From assembly GCF_011397635.1 (NCBI RefSeq), contig NC_064772.1, positions 7,393,035-7,457,034 on the forward strand: 64,000 nt of DNA. Direction: 5' to 3'. Both the position numbers and the translations under genes were made by a program. Under the pieces are notes generated by a model. It was not told the origin of the DNA. It saw only the letters and a program-made list of their open reading frames with translations, and did not search any database. The stretch is from Epinephelus fuscoguttatus (lineage: Eukaryota > Chordata > Actinopteri > Perciformes > Serranidae). The number at the start of each line of letters is the position of its first letter. The first letter of the stretch is position 1. Below, one piece after another: positions 1-25,500 of this stretch.

Positions 1-131
1 AGCAGTGGCCTTGGTTTGATTCCAACCTGTGGCCCCGTTGCTGCCTGTTGTCCCCTCTCTCTTTGTCTCCCCCTCTCATTTCTACCTGTATTATCAAATG
101 AAGGCAAAAAAGCCCAAAAATAAAAATAAAA
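1..131 (+). repeat. 3' part of a tRNA-derived SINE
   Basis: The first ~30 bases carry a degenerate RNA polymerase III B-box (GGTTTGATTCC, compare GGTTCRANNCC). A CT-rich body and an A-rich tail (AAAAATAAAAATAAAAA) follow. This layout, with a TATCAAATGAAGGCAAAAAAGCCC-like end, is common in perciform SINEs. The 5' half is cut off by the window edge. It lies in an intron of the kinase gene. Family naming is from memory. Confidence 0.6.
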
Positions 132-1023
132 ATCAATTAATGAGTAAAAAGTTATTGTCTGACCATTATGACTAACATGAAAATTACTGTAGGATATCCT
201 GAAGTAAAACATTTAAAAAACAGGTTTTTTAATCGTCAAAGGTAACTCTTTGATGTGACAGCTTAATAACATTTATAAATAGCAGCATGCATCCAGTTGA
301 TACTGGTGTTTCAGCACATTCCACAAGAGAGATGAATATAGTGATGATTCCTTCAGCTTAAGGCAAGATAGATTTAAAACTTTTCAGTGTCACTCCGAAT
401 GAAATTTAAGACCAAATAAAACAAGAAGAAAGCATGAACCAACATCATTTACGTAGGGTTAGGGACCATCTGCCCAAAAGTTTATTCTGACATCAAACGT
501 GATTTTTTTGTCTTGTAGTGGACATGAGGACAGAATAGAAGTGGGAAATTCCTGGCATTTGTTGGCAAGTTTTCTTGGCAATTTTGTATTTCTCACTCCA
601 CTTTGATTCCCACTGTTGCAAACGTGAAAACAGTTTAACATAAAATACCCCGAATCTTGTTTGTATTGCCTTGAAATAGTTTCAGCCAGGCCAGGAGATC
701 TCGTTAAACAGCCAATTTTAATTGAATTTGATGTTCCACATGTCGTCCAGAGTACAGCGATAGCTAGCTAGCAGACAGGATCCTCTGCTCTGAGCATCCC
801 GACCAGAAACAACATATCATAGTGGTTTGTTCCGCTATCCTGATCTGTGTGCTGTTAATGTGAGAGACATTTGGTAAATTAATACATTTAAAAAACAAAG
901 AAAATAGAAGTATCCGCAGAAGCCCTGTTTAAAAAATTCTGACATTATATCATACTTCAGCTTTAAAATTATCTTAATGAAATTATTAATGATGTGTAAA
1001 CACTGAAAATATATTTGTAATTT

Positions 1024-1053
<30 letters not shown>
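132..1053. other. rps6ka3 intron sequence, no gene seen
   Basis: AT-rich intron upstream of the first visible kinase exon. No exon with kinase similarity was found here. The last 26 bases before the acceptor are a (GT)n run ending in TGTAG, so the microsatellite sits where the polypyrimidine tract should be. Confidence 0.6.
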
Positions 1054-14803
<13,750 letters not shown>

Positions 14804-15141
14804 CCTTTAACCTCCATCACTTCCTCCCCTCAACTCTGACCTCGATCTGACCTCTGCCGGACCCTCCTCTTCCTCTTCTCCTCATCCTTCTTTCTCTGCT
14901 CCGGTCAGGAGGGACAGACTACTGATGGACCCAGGAACCGCTAACGCCAAATAGGAACACACCGCCCTGCCCCTGCCCACTGTCCTGCAACATAACAAAC
15001 TCCTCTGACTGGCTGGTTATTTCTCAGCTTCAGCATCACTGATCGACAGCCGGACTGTGCTGTCAGGAAAACCTGTTCCTGTCTTTGCTTCGGACAATCA
15101 GCGCCGCCTCGTAGACCCGGACACCGAGCGCGCTTCAGGAA

Positions 15142-15147
15142 AATAAA
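15142..15147 (+). terminator. Candidate poly(A) signal of rps6ka3
   Basis: AATAAA about 340 bases after the stop codon, followed by a T-rich stretch. A second AATAAA at 19119-19124 could serve a long 3' UTR form. Usage cannot be told from sequence. Confidence 0.4.
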
Positions 15148-16043
15148 AGTACTGTATTTATTTACTTTAAATGGGAAAATCTGAACATAGGAACGTGGTA
15201 ATCTAATGTATGCATTTAAAGAGCTAGGATTATTGCTATTATACTGTCGTCATGGTTCTGTGTAGCTGTTGATCCTGTATTTAAACCTCAAGTAGCCTCT
15301 GAGATCACAGCGTCTACAGAGAAGGACAGAAGAAGTGAATCAATGTTTGAGTTGAGAGTAGCCGCCGCCGCCGCCTCAAAAATCAAGATTTAGGAAAGGG
15401 GAATTCTGACAACAACAGAGGTATTTACTCATATTTACGCTCTGACTTGATGATTTTAGGTGTGAGACTTTCTGTAATTCAGTATTTTACCTTCAGAACA
15501 ACAAAAATCTAAATATTGCATCTCAACCTTAAGTTTTTTTTTTAATTTTTAAAGTGAAACAGTTTGCTTATAAATGTGTCACTTAATTTTGGGAATGCAG
15601 TCAAGCTTTTGACCTGAGGTTTTACATAAACTTAAAGGAAAAGGCTGACAATATTCATGGGATTTGATGACAGGAAGAAAAATATCACCAGGTTTATCTT
15701 TTAAAAAACCCTGAAGTGTATGGATTCCTCCCTGAGATATACAGGACTTTCACCTTCACATAACTAATTATGTACATAACTTGTTTCTCACCTGTTCACT
15801 CTCTTCAAAGCTAGTCAGAAAATGATAATGTGAGTAATAAATGAGGAGGAAAAAAAGATCATGCCTTTATGATACATTATTGTTTGTTTTAAAGCTGCAC
15901 AAGGGAACTTTGCATTATTGGCGCCCACTGGTGGAAAAACAAGGGTTGAACTATGAAGCACTTTTGTAAAATTATGCAAAGTGAAAGAGTAAGCTACACA
16001 CTCTGGACTGACTGTGCTCTTTCATTTAACTCATTATTATTAT

Positions 16044-16655
16044 TGACTTTAGTTGTTCTTTTATCTCAGACATGTTAGGATGTTACATACCTTGACATGT
16101 TTCGGCAGAAACTTCCGCCTTCCTCAGAAGTGTCACGCGTCTTTATCAGCTCATCTGTCTGCTCCCCTCAAGATCAGCTGATAAAGACGCGTCACAACCA
16201 CCACCAAGTGACACTTCTGTGGAAGGCGGAAGTTTCTGCCGAAACATGTCAAGGTATGTAACATCCTAACATGTCTAACATCCTAACATGTCTGAGATAA
16301 AAGAACAACTAAAGTCATTATCAGAAACTAAAGACATAATGAACACCATTGAACCATTATTATTATTGACTTTAGTTGTTCTTTTATCTCAGACATGTTA
16401 GGATGTTACATACCTTGACATGTTTCGGCAGAAACTTCCGCCTTCCTCAGAAGTGTCACTTGGTGGTGGTTGTGACGCGTCTTTATCAGCTGATCTTGAG
16501 GGGAGCTGACAGATGAGCTGATAAAGACACGTGACACTTCTGTGGAAGGCGGAAGTTTCTGCATCCTAACATGTCTAACATCCTAACATGTCTGAGATAA
16601 AAGAACAACTAAAGTCATTATCAGAAACTGAAGACATAATGAACACCATTGAACC
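16044..16655. repeat. Tandem pair of fold-back repeats, Penelope-like tail suspected
   Basis: Two units (about 16044-16356 and 16368-16655) are near copies. Each is an inverted repeat whose arms carry GACTTTAGTTGTTC ... CATGTCAAGG on opposite strands. Each arm contains CTG(A/T)GGA, a self-complementary GGCGGA/TCTGCC stem and then CCGAAACATGTC, a layout like the hammerhead-ribozyme core CUGANGA-stem-GAAA known in Penelope-like element termini. The minus-strand motifs at 16100-16127 and 16423-16450 keep the core. The plus-strand arm near 16217 has CTGTGGA, and the fourth arm lost its GAAA by a deletion at 16562. Assignment to Penelope-like elements is inference. Confidence 0.55.
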
Positions 16656-18118
16656 CTTATTATTGTTGTTTTACTCTCTAATCTGACAGGTGTAGACTAA
16701 TATCTATAACTATAATGTAAAAGCAATATCACAGGGTAGAAATTCTGTTACAAGTAAAAGTCCAGCATTCAAAATTATATTTCACTAAGGGCCCTACACA
16801 TACCGCGTTTTTTTTTTTTTTTTCACCCTCAAATCCAAGACGGAGAGAAGGCATGCTCAAAAGTCTGTAAGCTCTGATGCGATGCTGGTTAGCCAAGGCG
16901 CAACCTGCCTAGGTGTATTGCCCGACCTCGTGTTTCCCAGACGGTAAAAGAGGCGGCATGTGTTATGGCTCCAAAAGTACACTGAATACACAAGAATACT
17001 CATGCAGAATCACCCCATCCACTGGATTATAATTATGATGCATTAATGTGTAAAGGTATCACTTTAATGTACTTTACAGGCCGCATCATAGTTTAATCTG
17101 TAATAATACAGCATCACTTATTAGATTTGCTAAGAGTTTGTATTTTGTATTAATTACCTGAAGGAAATAAAGGGTACGAAGTGGTGGTGTAGAAGTATAA
17201 AGTAGCAGAAAATGGAAAATACATAAAGTACAATAATGTCACATTGTATTGAATGAGTTTTCACCAGTGGCAAAAACAGTGTGAATCTAAAACATCTTCC
17301 ACACTGATAAAACAATTATTTTGATAGATTTTTATGTTCCTTGTGCAGCTTTAGGACACGTCAGTTCATTTAGATTTTAAACACCTTGAGGCAATTAAAG
17401 GAAGTGGCTTTAACTTGAGAAAACAAGTGACATTTGCACAACAAACATTAGAGAATGCGGTGCACATTTCTGTCCAGTTGAGGAGTCATCCTCGTTTCAC
17501 CTGGGAACAAGGTGACCTGGTCACCTGACAGGTCGTTGGATATACAAAAGGAAAGACAACTTCCGGCTTCCACAAACAAGACTTGAACGGGATCTGACCT
17601 TCTTCTGTACAAGCTGACTGATCATCTGTGTGTGTGCAACAGATGGGGAGCTGAACTGTAAATATATATACATGTATGAGCAACTCAGGTTTCTATGAAT
17701 CAAGACAATGCATTTTTGTATGTGTGTCCAGGAGGAGACAGGTGTACATAAAATAACATAAGCACACAGGTGTGAGCGACTGTAGGTGAGCAGGACACGA
17801 GGGGAAGAGTTTTACTCCAAAATCTGATGGATCCATTTTGTCTTCTGTCACCTGTCCTTTACAAACCTCTCCTTTATAAACAGCTGACGTCATGTTTTGG
17901 AGTCCAGCTCTTCTTGAAGCATCATTTCATGTCACAATCTTTAACGTGTTTGTGATGAATAGGATGTTTTCTGTCAGCAAAACCCTTTAAATTTTGTAGC
18001 AGCAGAAAGAAAAACACTCACCTGAGTACATTTAAAAAACATTCCAGCTGTATTCAGGCTTCAGAACTACATTTAAGTGTGTATGCCATCTTAGAGGTTC
18101 ATCAGTGATGAAATGGTT

Positions 18119-18600
18119 AGTTCACTGTGGAGATTTGTCTCAGTATTATTTGTGCGGGGAGAGACAATCTGTGTTTTAACGTGAAATCTGTAATCATATG
18201 CCTACAAATACACAAAAAAATGTGTAAACTCAAAAAACTATTTTGTTGATATAAAATGGATCTGCAAATACACAAACAAATTCCACAAATAAAAAATATC
18301 TCAATACATTTAATTCATTTACAAATAATGAAAAGCATTTGTGAATATCTTCCTAACATTTACAACTGTCAGATATTTGTGAATCTCAGTTTTACTCTTG
18401 CGATTTAGCATTTAACGCACTCTTTTTATTTTTGAGATTTGTTTGTGTATTTGCAGATATGCTTCATATTTGCAAAATATTTTGGTGCGTTTACAAATCT
18501 TTTTTTGTATTTGTTTAAATTGCTCTATATTTACAAATTATACATTTACACACAGATTGTCAATCTCCTCACACAAACAATTTTGAGATCAATCTAACTC
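18119..18600. mobile_element. Inverted-repeat MITE-like element
   Basis: About 50 bases at the left (through GAGACAATCTGTGT) pair imperfectly with about 50 at the right (ACACAGATTGTCAATCTC...). The interior is AT-rich, with recurring ACAAATA / TATTTGT words that also pair across the middle. No open frame and no clear target duplication. Confidence 0.5.
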
Positions 18601-19295
18601 CATATGTTAGCTATGACCTCCAGGTAAAATCTAAACCTGTACCTCTGGTGCCTCTGCTGCAAAAACAAACCTCCTCTCACCTGAGATTTAAACAGAGCAG
18701 AGTGAAGACAATCAGCGAGCACTAAACAAAAACTCTCTCCTGCATCCTTCAGACATACTGTAACGTTTCTGTGAATGATTGAAAACTGCTTCCTCCCTGT
18801 GGTCACCTGAATGTCCGTCAACATAAAGGGATAAAACTTTTACTGCTCTGAGAAAAAAAGGTATAGATTTTCTTTTGTTTTATATATAATATGAAATATA
18901 TAAATGTTGTTTGCCTCGTCTATCCATGTACAGCTCTGGGATAAAGGAATGTAAAAGGATTTTTTTCTGTAATTATGAACTGGGGAAAAGCTTTCTTCTT
19001 CTCTCTATCTTCCTCTTCTTCTTCCTCTTCTGTCTGATCCTGTCAGCGTTCAGCCCTGCTGCTACGCCAGCTCTCTGTTTTTGTACCTGCAGTGAGAGTT
19101 GGACTTTCTATTAAAAATAATAAAAAGGATAATCTGCTAATAATAACGCATGCTGACTCTGTTTTCAAAGGGAAAGTTCACCCAAATTAGGAAAAAAAAC
19201 GTACTTTCCAGTTGTCCTATGAAGGGATAAATGAAGTTTTATTGTTGTATCCTGCTCACAGCTTCACCACAAATGAATATAAACCAAAGCCTCCT

Positions 19296-19412
19296 GAACG
19301 ATTAATGTTGAAGGAATTCCAACCTGGAGAATTTTCAGCTGGTTGTAATCTGCAATCCTCACTGCTAGATGCCAGTAAATCTCCCTAAATCTGACACACT
19401 GGACCTTAAATA
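19296..19412 (-). mobile_element. Half copy of the 26474-28415 MITE family
   Basis: The sequence from TTGAAGGAATTCCAAC through GATGCCAGTAAATCT to ACACACTGGACC is the reverse-complement counterpart of the left end of the element at 26474. The remainder of that element is absent here. Confidence 0.55.
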
Positions 19413-19453
19413 ACCTAAATGTGAAAAGTAACTAAATCTGTCAGACAAATGTA

Positions 19454-21054
19454 CAAAACCCAAAACCAGTGAAGTTGGCACGTTATGTAAATCGTAGATA
19501 AAAACAGAATACAATGATTTGCAAATCCTTTTCAACTTATATTCAATTGAATACACTGCAAAGACAAGATGTTTAATGTTCAAACTGAGAAACTTTATTT
19601 TTTTTTTGCAAATAATCATTAACTTAGAATTTAAAGGCAGCAACACATTGCAAAAAAGTTGGCACAGGGGCCTTTTTACCACTGTGTTACATCGCCTTTC
19701 CTTTTAACGACACTCAGTAAACGTTTGGGAACTGAGGAGACCAATTTTTGAAGCTTTTCAGGTGGAACTCTTTCCCATTCTTGCTTGATGTACAGCTTAA
19801 GTTGTTCAACAGTCCGGGGTCTCCGTTGTCGTATTTTACGCTTCATAATGCGCCACACATTTTCAATGGGAGACAGGTCTGGACTACAGGCAGGCCAGTC
19901 TAGTACCCGCACTCTTTTACTATGGAGCCATGCTGTTGTAACACGTGCAGAATGTGGCTTGGCATTGTCTTGCTGAAATAAGCAGGGCGTCCATGAAAAG
20001 ACATTGCTTGGATGGCAACATATGTTGCTCCAAAACCTGTATGTACCTTTCAGCATTAATGGTGCCTTCACATATGTGTAAGTTGCCCATGCCTTGGGCA
20101 CTAATACACCCCATACCATCACAGATGCTGGCTTTTGAACTTTGCGCCTATAACAGTCCGGATGGTTCTTTTCCTCTTTGGTCCGGAGGACACGGCGTCC
20201 CACAGTTTCCAAAAACAATTTGAAATGTGGACTCGTCAGACCACAGAACACTTTTCCACTTTGCATCAGTCCATCTTAGATGAGCTCGGGCCCAGCGAAG
20301 CCGGCGGCGTTTCTGGGTGCTGTTGATAAATGGCTTTCGCTTTGCATTGTAGAGTTTTAACTTGCACTTGCAGATGTAGCGACGAACTGTAGTTACTGAC
20401 AGTGGTTTTCTGAAGTGTTCCTGAGCCCATGTGGTGATGTCCTTTACACACTGATGTTTTTTGATGCAGTACCGCCTGAGGGATCGAAGGTCACGGGCAT
20501 TCAATGTTGGTTTCGGCCTTGTCGCTACGTGCAGTGATTTCTCCAGATTCTCTGAACCTTTTGACGATATTACGGACCGTAGATGATGAAATCCCTAAAT
20601 TTCTTGCAATAGCTCGTTGAGGAATGTTGTTCTTAAACTGTTCGACAATCAGCTCACGCATTTGTTCACTAAGTGGTGACCCTCGCCCCATCCTTGTTTG
20701 TGAATGACTGAGCATTTCAGGGAAGCTGCTTTTATACCCAATCATGGCACCCACCTGTTCCCAATTAGCCCGTTCACCTGTGGGATGTTCCAAATAAGTG
20801 TTTGATGAGCATTCCTCAACTTTCTCAGTCTTTTTTGCCACTTGTGCCAGCTTTTTTGAAACATGTTGCAGGCATCAAATTCCAAATGAGCGAATATTTG
20901 CAAAAAATTACAAAGTTTACCTGTTGGAACATTAAGTAACTTGTCTTTGCAGTGTATTCAATTGAATATAGGTTGAAAAGGATTTGCAAATCATTGTATT
21001 CTGTTTTTATTTACGGTTTACACAACGCGCCAACTTCACTGGTTTTGGGTTTTG
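19454..21054 (-). mobile_element. Tc1-family transposon (DD34E) with long terminal inverted repeats
   Basis: The ends CAAAACCCAAAACCAGTGAA and its reverse complement TTCACTGGTTTTGGGTTTTG are perfect, and TA dinucleotides at 19452-19453 and 21055-21056 mark the target duplication. The inverted repeats continue imperfectly for about 210 bases on each side, a long-TIR arrangement seen in many fish Tc1 elements. A broken transposase lies between them on the minus strand. Confidence 0.9.
19676..20691 (-). pseudogene. Tc1 transposase, inactivated by frameshifts
   Basis: The transposase would cut and paste the surrounding element at TA sites. It reads from MGRGSPLSEQ (ATG at 20691) through a helix-turn-helix segment (AIARNLGISSSTVRNIVKRF). 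The catalytic triad is visible: Asp in VLWSDEST, Asp in FQQDNAK and Glu in PIENVW, with 34 residues between the last two (DD34E). The frame is broken twice, near 20500 (after GEITARS) and near 20200 (between the LWSDEST part and the KPASVMVWG part), so no full protein can be made. Normal length would be about 340 aa. Confidence 0.88.
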
Positions 21055-21144
21055 TAGTTGAGTAAAAGCACAATATTTGCCTCAGATTTAGTGGGGTACA
21101 AGTATAAAGTAGCATAAAGTACAAGTATCTCAATATTGTACTCG

Positions 21145-21893
21145 CAGTGCATTCAGACAGTATTCGCCTTTTTCCACAATTTTATGTTACAGCTTAATGA
21201 TAAAATCATTTAAATTCATATTTTACCTCAACAACTGATGCTTAATATGACTAACTGACAAAAAACAGGATTTCTTAAAACTATATATAAATATGTCACA
21301 TTGACATCAGGATTATTCAGACTCTTTTATTCAGCTCAGGTGCTGAGTGCTCCAGTCAGCTGCAGATGCTTTTACAGCTGATTGGAGTTCATCTGTGGTC
21401 AGTTCAACTGATTGGATGAGATTTGTTGAGACGCACACCTGTTACATAGAAGGTGTTACAGCAGACAGAAACTGAACCTTAAGGTGAACAAAGCTGCCCT
21501 CAGAGCTCAGAGACAGGAGCGTGTGGAGGCACAGATCTGAGGACTGTCAGTAAAGGTTCCTAAGAGCTCAGAGGCCTTCACCATTCCTAAAACTGAAGAA
21601 GTTTGGAACAATCAGGACTCCAGAGCTGTGACACCCTGACTAACTGAGCAATAAGGGGAGAAGGGCAAAGAGAGGTCACCAAGAACCTGATGGTCACTGT
21701 GGCTGAGCTCCTGAGTGGAGAAACTCCCATAACGACAACCATCACTGCAACACCCCACTGACCTGCACTTTATGGCTGAGTGGCCAGACGCCTCCTCGGT
21801 AAGAGACATAGGATAGCACCTACAGGAGTCTCAGACTGTGAGAAACACGATGATGAAACCAAGACTGAACTCAATTCTAAGGCTATTGTCTGT
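21145..21893 (+). pseudogene. Degenerate Tc1-like transposon relic
   Basis: The left end CAGTGCATTCAGACAGTATT resembles a common fish Tc1 terminus. Farther in, nucleotide text such as AGAGGTCACCAAGAACCTGATGGTCACT, GTGGCCAGACG and TCAGACTGTGAGAAAC...GATGAAACCAAGACTGAACTC follows the transposase gene of that family. The match ends abruptly near 21893 and the frame is full of stops. The right terminus is missing. Confidence 0.6.
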
Positions 21894-22190
21894 GTAAGTT
21901 GGATCAGCCACAGGAACAGACTACAACAGACAGTCAAGTCTGCAGAAAGACTAACTGGTGCCAGTCTGCCGTCAGGGCAGGAAACATCACTGCAGGCCCT
22001 CTCACCCTGGACACAACCTGTAACAGCATCTCTCCTCTGGGAGGTGCTACACAACACTGTACCCCTGAACAACCAGACAAAGTTTCGGTGCGGAAGGTGT
22101 CTCAATCTGACTGAGCATCTGGGACGTACCAGTCTCAACAGACACCACAGAACAGCCCCAGAGGTCCTGTGTCCATGCCTCGACAGCTGA
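21894..22190 (+). pseudogene. LINE reverse-transcriptase C-terminal fragment
   Basis: One frame reads SHRNRLQQTVKSAERLTGASLPS, similar to the conserved segment after the reverse-transcriptase domain of CR1/L2/Rex-type LINEs (NRLQ..V..AERIIG..LPS). The following DP-H-LF-LLPSGRR region is only recognisable in a shifted frame (around 21990-22110). It directly abuts the Tc1 relic. A short dead fragment; family uncertain. Confidence 0.45.
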
Positions 22191-22224
22191 GAGCCCAGTC
22201 TGATCCAAGGAGGCCCCACCGTGG

Positions 22225-22567
22225 CTCAGGGTACCTCTGGGGTACTGGTACGCCCCATAAAAGCTCAATCAGATTGGGATGTGTCAAATTTGGAGGCCAG
22301 GTCGATACCTTGAGCTCTTCGTCACGTTCCTCGGGTCATTCCTGAATAGTTTTTATAGTGTGACATGGTTCATTGTCCTGGGGGCACGGCCACTGGGGAG
22401 TGCTGTTGTCATGAGGGGGGTACTTAGTCTGCAACTGTGTCTAGGTGGGTGGAGCATGTCAAGTAGCATCCACATGAATGCCAGGACCCAAGGTTTTCCA
22501 GCAGAACATTGCACCGATGTTATTCTCTCCACCTGTCAGTGGTTTTAGTGTTTCGGCTGACTAGTGT
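22225..22567. mobile_element. DNA transposon fragment with CACCTGTCAGTGG terminus
   Basis: Text such as AATTTGGAGGCCAGGTCGATACCTTGAGCTC, AGCATCCACATGAATGCCAGGACCCAAGG and a final CACCTGTCAGTGGTTTTAGTGTTTCGGCTGACTAGTGTA matches, as I remember it, a widespread fish DNA repeat ending in TACACYRATCAGCC. Only this end is present. Confidence 0.5.
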
Positions 22568-25500
22568 ATATTTCAGAGTCTAAACACTCACTGTCCATAA
22601 ACATGTTCATATCATCACTGTCAACATATAAGCATGGCTGTATATGTCATATCCTGCTCTACCTCATGTGAAACAAACCCATTACATCAATCGTATTTAT
22701 TTCAGCACCCTTTGCACTCTGCACTATTGCACTGCTGTATTACTGTTTACAATTTTATTGTGTCTTTTCACATACAAAAATACAAATATTTCATTAAAGC
22801 TTGGTTATCAAACCTAGATATTATACTGAAAAAGTGTTTCATGGTGAGAAAAACAACACAACACTCAACACATCAGTGGCGTTTCCCTTTAATGATGCCA
22901 AAAAAATTTAAAAAGGCAAGTGTAATGTGGCAACTTGTTACAGCAAAGAACAAAAAAGACAAAAAACAAATACATACATCTCAAAGTACTCATTGCAAAA
23001 ACTGTTTTCACCTTCAAAATAAAAAAAAACAAAACAAAAACCCTCATTTATTCTTCAAGGTTTAATAAAACCTGATTGTGGTAGTTCATCTCTGTTTCTG
23101 CACCAAACCTAGTTGATAAATTGGTTATCTTATGCACCTTTAATACGTTTTCCATCCTCCAAAAGCAGAATAATCACAATTAGCTTTTATTTTGTTATTT
23201 TACTTCCTCTATTTAATGTATTTTTTTGTTGTTGTTTTTTTTAACCTCATTGATCGCAAAAGTAATGTTTAAATAAATGCGTGAAGGTTGCATCAAACCA
23301 TCTCCACATACAGTATTTATCATCAGTGGGTTTTTTAATCCACACTTTGGGCTTAAAACATGGTTTCACATTTTAATTTAAACTGTTAATGCAGGCTTCA
23401 GTGAAAGTGTGTCGTCACACACCATCAATAAGGGTGCACACACATAACCTCAGTGGCTCCTGATCTGCAGGTTGGGGCCCCTAAAAGGGTCCAAATTTAA
23501 ATCTGGAAAACTGTTTATTTTGTGTTTCTTTTGTCTCACTTTGTCTTCCTCCTGTGAAATACTGAATATTTGACCCCCTCTTCTCAAAATATCCTTCAAA
23601 TCAGATAATCTGAGAACTTATGACCACACTAAGACTGCACAGATGTAAAATGCATTAATTTCCGAAAACAATATCTCTGTTTTTCTGAAATAACAACATA
23701 ATAACCTCATTAATACTTTTTTTTCCTCATGTAAATGCATAATGTATATAAATTGTAATGAGGAGTTTAAATCAGACACTGATTTGGTTCAAGGGGTCCC
23801 AAGTGAAAACTTTAAGAGACACATTAATAATAAATTCATCTATCCATTAGTTTCTGGGGGGTTCACTGATTTTTTTAAGCCTTTAAAAATGTCAAAAATG
23901 ATGGCAACTTAAATTTTTTTGGTGTTTTTACTCCATTAACAACCTAAGTGATCTTTAAAGATGATTAAAAAAATATTTTACATGTGGATTATTTCTTCCA
24001 GTTGAGCTAAATAATTTGATCTATTTTACTTTTCTAAATCTTTTCTAGCTAAATTTTCTACATCAGGTTTTTGACAAAACATTCTCACCAGTTTAGTAGC
24101 TGTTCTGTTCTAGAGCTTTTGATAACATCACATGATCTTCACTGAGCTGTAGAAGCTCAAATTCTATTTTGTTTTTGCACCCTTTGTTGTTTAATGATAA
24201 CTGAGCGATATATCAGCTGAAGAAGACGATGTGATACGATCGAAAGCTCCAGAACTGTTGTGAATTTAGTGTTACTGTAAGAAAGCACCAATATTTTTTT
24301 CTCTTTGTAGTGTCCATGTTTACATGCATGCAGCTTTTGTTTTTTTTTGTTTTTAGAAAAATACAACTACCTGGATCACGCTGTTATTTTATTTTCTATC
24401 CCATTTAATACAAATACAAATAACATCATGTACTTTACGGACACCTATTATTTTAACTGACTGAAATCAGCTTTCAGAACATGTTTTGAGATAGTTAATC
24501 CATCACAAGGAACATCTGACACACTGTTATTTCAACCAGCCATAAGTTCGAAAATTCTTTCAGGGTTTTTGTAAGGATATACTAAGTAAATTTTCAGCAT
24601 TTAAATGTCTTACAATGATTAGGCTTAATGTTATTTAGTTTACTTAGTTGTGTACTAACATTATCCCAAATGTTTCCAACCACATTCAAACCCAGAGAAA
24701 TCTGTAATTTTAATCAAGAACAGGGTCCACGCCATTTGGTTGCTGTTGACTGTCAGTGGCGTCATATTCACTTTGCGCAAGCGTCAGAGTTGTGGTTGTC
24801 TGCAAGAAGCTGACAGAAATGGACTTTTGATCCATTTTACAGCTCATTTTTTTTCTTTTCTTGGTTGTTTTCAATTATATGATTTAACAGGACAAAGGAT
24901 TTTAGTTATCAGATGTCTGGATCTTTAGTTATCAGAGAAACACGCTGAGCAAATGTTAGCAGTAGCTCGGCTCCAGCCCCTGCTGTGCCAAACAGCATGT
25001 GAAAGTCACAGATTTTTAACGAGAAACTGCTTCATTTAGTGTTTTTACTTGTTTAAATTACCTCGTCAGTTTGACTTGGAGAGGAGGAGACCTCTGCAAA
25101 TAATTCATCTCACAGTAAAAACCTCCTCAATGATGAACATTTAAGGAATCCTACCTGGAAGAAACTGACTGCAATGATGGCTTTGCTCTTTGCCTTTTGT
25201 AATTATTTTGATTGAGAAACTCTTTGTGGCAGAAATTTAGACACTGTATGTTCAAGTGAATATTTTTCAAACAGCTGAGATTTGACTGCAGAAAAACAAC
25301 AAAGTCATGAAGTATGTTTATGTGAAAATCAACCCCAGAATACAGGAAAAAAAAAAATGAACAAAAACCTATTCTACTATTTGCAACTTGCATTAAACCA
25401 GTTTCTATGAGGTCTCAGAAGTCCCACGAGCACTTGAATGCACCACACCAGATCTTATATGCAACCTTTTAAGCTGCCGTCCAACTTTGACAAAAATAAA

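Larger units (their letters stand above)
14804..19130 (+). other. rps6ka3 3' UTR and downstream DNA, repeat-rich
   Basis: No further coding exon is seen after the stop. The first candidate poly(A) signal is AATAAA at 15142-15147 and another is at 19119-19124, so the 3' UTR may be ~340 bases or several kb. The stretch includes the fold-back repeat at 16044-16655 and the inverted-repeat element at 18119-18600. Confidence 0.5.
19413..21144. mobile_element. hAT-type MITE fragment split by a Tc1 insertion
   Basis: Bases 19413-19453 (AAGTAACTAAATCTGTCAG...) and 21055-21144 (GAGTAAAAGCACAATATTTG...AAGTACAAGTATCTCAAT) are consecutive parts of the same MITE family seen at 30555-32010 and 34400-35235. 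They are separated exactly by the Tc1 element with a TA on each side, so the Tc1 insertion is the younger event. Confidence 0.6.

Noticed and set aside
1..131. Functional tRNA gene
   Set aside because: Only a degenerate B-box-like word is present, followed by a CT-rich body and A-rich tail; this is a SINE end, with no cloverleaf.
22634..23065. 143-codon plus-strand ORF
   Set aside because: Lys/Gln-rich ending from A-rich DNA, no recognisable domain, no splice context; likely chance in AT-rich sequence.
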